DNA of 64,000 nt from NCBI GenBank assembly GCA_941918925.1, contig OW799237.1, positions 13,931,201 to 13,995,200 of the forward strand, in the 5' to 3' direction. The number at the start of each line of letters is the position of its first letter. Position 1 is the first letter of the stretch. This document shows positions 62,671 through 64,000 of the stretch, in pieces. Position numbers and translations under genes: made by a program. Below the pieces are notes generated by a model, which worked only from the letters and a program-made list of their open reading frames with translations, made no database searches and had not been told where the DNA came from. Source of the DNA: Phyto melanocephala (lineage: Eukaryota > Arthropoda > Insecta > Diptera > Rhinophoridae).

Positions 62671-63562
62671 ACAAGTAAGAGCGCTATATTCTGCCGTGCC
62701 GAATCTTATATACCCTTCACAACGTGTAGTCATGCAATAATAGTAGTTCGTATCACCATTTCATATGATATACGTACATACATATAAAAAAAATACATAC
62801 ATATATAAAAACATCCCATTGTAAAATTATAAATTTACGTATGTATGTCAAAAAAAAAAAAAATAAATAAAAAAAAAAATTGAAAAAAAAATTTAAAAAA
62901 AAATTTAAAAAAAAAAATTTAAAAAAAAATTTTTTTTTTTAAATAATTAAAATAATTAATAATTAATTGGGAGCATATCCCAAATAATTTTGTAAATTAA
63001 TAATTAAAATATATATAATAAATATAAAACAAAAAAAAAAAAAATAAAAAAAAATTTAAAAAAAAATAATAAAAATATAAATAATATATTAAATAAAAAA
63101 AAAAAATTAAAAAAAAATTAAAAAAAAATATAAAAAAAATTTTTTTGGCTCAGCTGGGATTTGATGCCACGTTTTTTCTAACCAGTATACACGTTTGTAT
63201 GTTGTTGTTGTAATGTTGTTTTTGTGAAAAAAAAAATCGAGGTGGTCGTGGGTTTTTGCTCATATCTCAGTTGTTTATGTACCGATGTTTCTGATTTTCA
63301 ATACCGATCTACTCCTGAATATTTCTGATATTTTAATACCTCACCCGAGTCCAACCTATGTCGGAGGGCTTCAAAAAGTTGATTTCAACATACACACGGA
63401 CAGACGGTCAGACGGACAGACTGACAGAGCTTAATCGACTCCCCTATTCATAAGCTTTCAGAAAATATGTACTTTATGGGGTCGGAAATGAAAATTGTAG
63501 AAATTTCACACGGAATGACAAACCTATATATACCCTTTTTTACTGTGTGAAGGGTATAAAAA
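62671..63562 (-). mobile_element. DINE-1/INE-1-like repeat, copy E
   Basis: Reverse orientation: acaagtaagagcgctatatt, ctgccgtgccgaat, tatatacccttcacaacgtg at the left; A-rich core; the inverse tRNA-like box ggctcagctgggatttgatg at about 63147; acggacagacggtcagacgg; actttatggggtcggaaatg; cactgtgtgaagggtat-like right end. Nearly full length, like copy D. Confidence 0.8.
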
Positions 63563-64000
63563 GTAGTTATTTTTTAATAGAAGAGGTTTGTAACTGATTA
63601 TGGCCCATAGGCTAGTTTACTATTATTGTAATAAATAAATTGAAATTGAAAAAAAAGTCATCACTTATTGTTTTAGCTTCAAATTAAAGTTTGGCATCTT
63701 GCTGTTCTTTATAATGCTTTTGTATGTCCCTAAAATTAATTATTAAATTGAATTTAAAAACATTCCTTTCCAATTACTGTTACTTTCATGTTTTTCTTTT
63801 TATAGGACCCCCAGTTAATGAAATATTATCACTTAAAATATTTATAACAAAACGTTTCAAAATGCCAAGCACCATGAAATATAATTTTAACTTTAGCGCT
63901 TTTATCAAACATTTTCACTATTGAGTTTTTTATTTATTTTATTTTTTACTTGATAAGAAAACTGAGATTTTTTTAAAAGCTGAAGAATTTATAAAACATT
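63563..64000. other. Right edge, no exon called
   Basis: AT-rich. A splice-like ttctttttatag at about 63805 precedes an open stretch (63806-63924), but its phase does not fit the exon at 61192. Confidence 0.45.

Noticed and set aside
63806..63924. Possible second coding exon after ttctttttatag
   Set aside because: Joined in phase to the exon at 61192-61214 it gives TAA within four codons.

Overview
The window looks like genomic DNA of a higher (schizophoran, probably calyptrate) fly. It has very AT-rich introns and spacers, short phase-consistent introns with GTAAGT-type donors, a DDX27/Rs1-type helicase gene of ordinary insect length, and many degenerate insect transposons (mariner, pogo, piggyBac, hAT-like, Harbinger-like, DINE-1/INE-1-like). 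The species call is inference; no mitochondrial or rRNA marker is present.

Layout. (1) 74-2820, minus strand: a complete four-exon DEAD-box RNA helicase gene (DDX27 / Drosophila Rs1), 783 aa, for ribosome biogenesis. (2) 2821-3412: a 592-bp spacer that must hold two divergent promoters. (3) 3413-22507, plus strand: a 14-exon gene that I could assemble in full with matching splice phases, giving a 4,774-aa, lysine/serine-rich, mostly disordered protein of unknown function. Exon 8 alone is 8,568 bp. It carries a histidine-rich/RS-like tract, a 177-bp in-frame tandem repeat and about 20 copies of a KTRSRGDPK-type motif. Introns 1-9 are all phase 1. (4) 22508-about 60777: about 38 kb with no convincing host coding exon, densely filled with transposon relics. 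A weak candidate noncoding first exon ends at 26170. (5) 60778-61214: a likely 5'-leader exon with the first eight codons of another plus-strand gene that runs out of the window; if 26170 is its upstream donor, its first intron is about 34.6 kb.

The most interesting object is a 765-bp terminal-inverted-repeat element (34699-35463) with perfect 8-bp target duplications (ATACCTAG). It carries a decayed, internally deleted piece of the host reptin (RUVBL2) gene on its minus strand, which looks like gene capture by a transposon. Other points worth a look are a tandem duplication that copied the 3' splice site of intron 9 of the giant gene, a fold-back element nested in a LINE relic with a second copy in the same gene, two back-to-back long hairpins at 50 kb, a pogo-like element full of TGTGGACT motifs, and a DINE-like repeat holding an internal 280-bp tandem array.

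How parts work together: the only functional link I can infer is that the helicase and the giant gene share a divergent promoter region, which is compatible with co-expression. The rest is transposon-rich spacer or intron.
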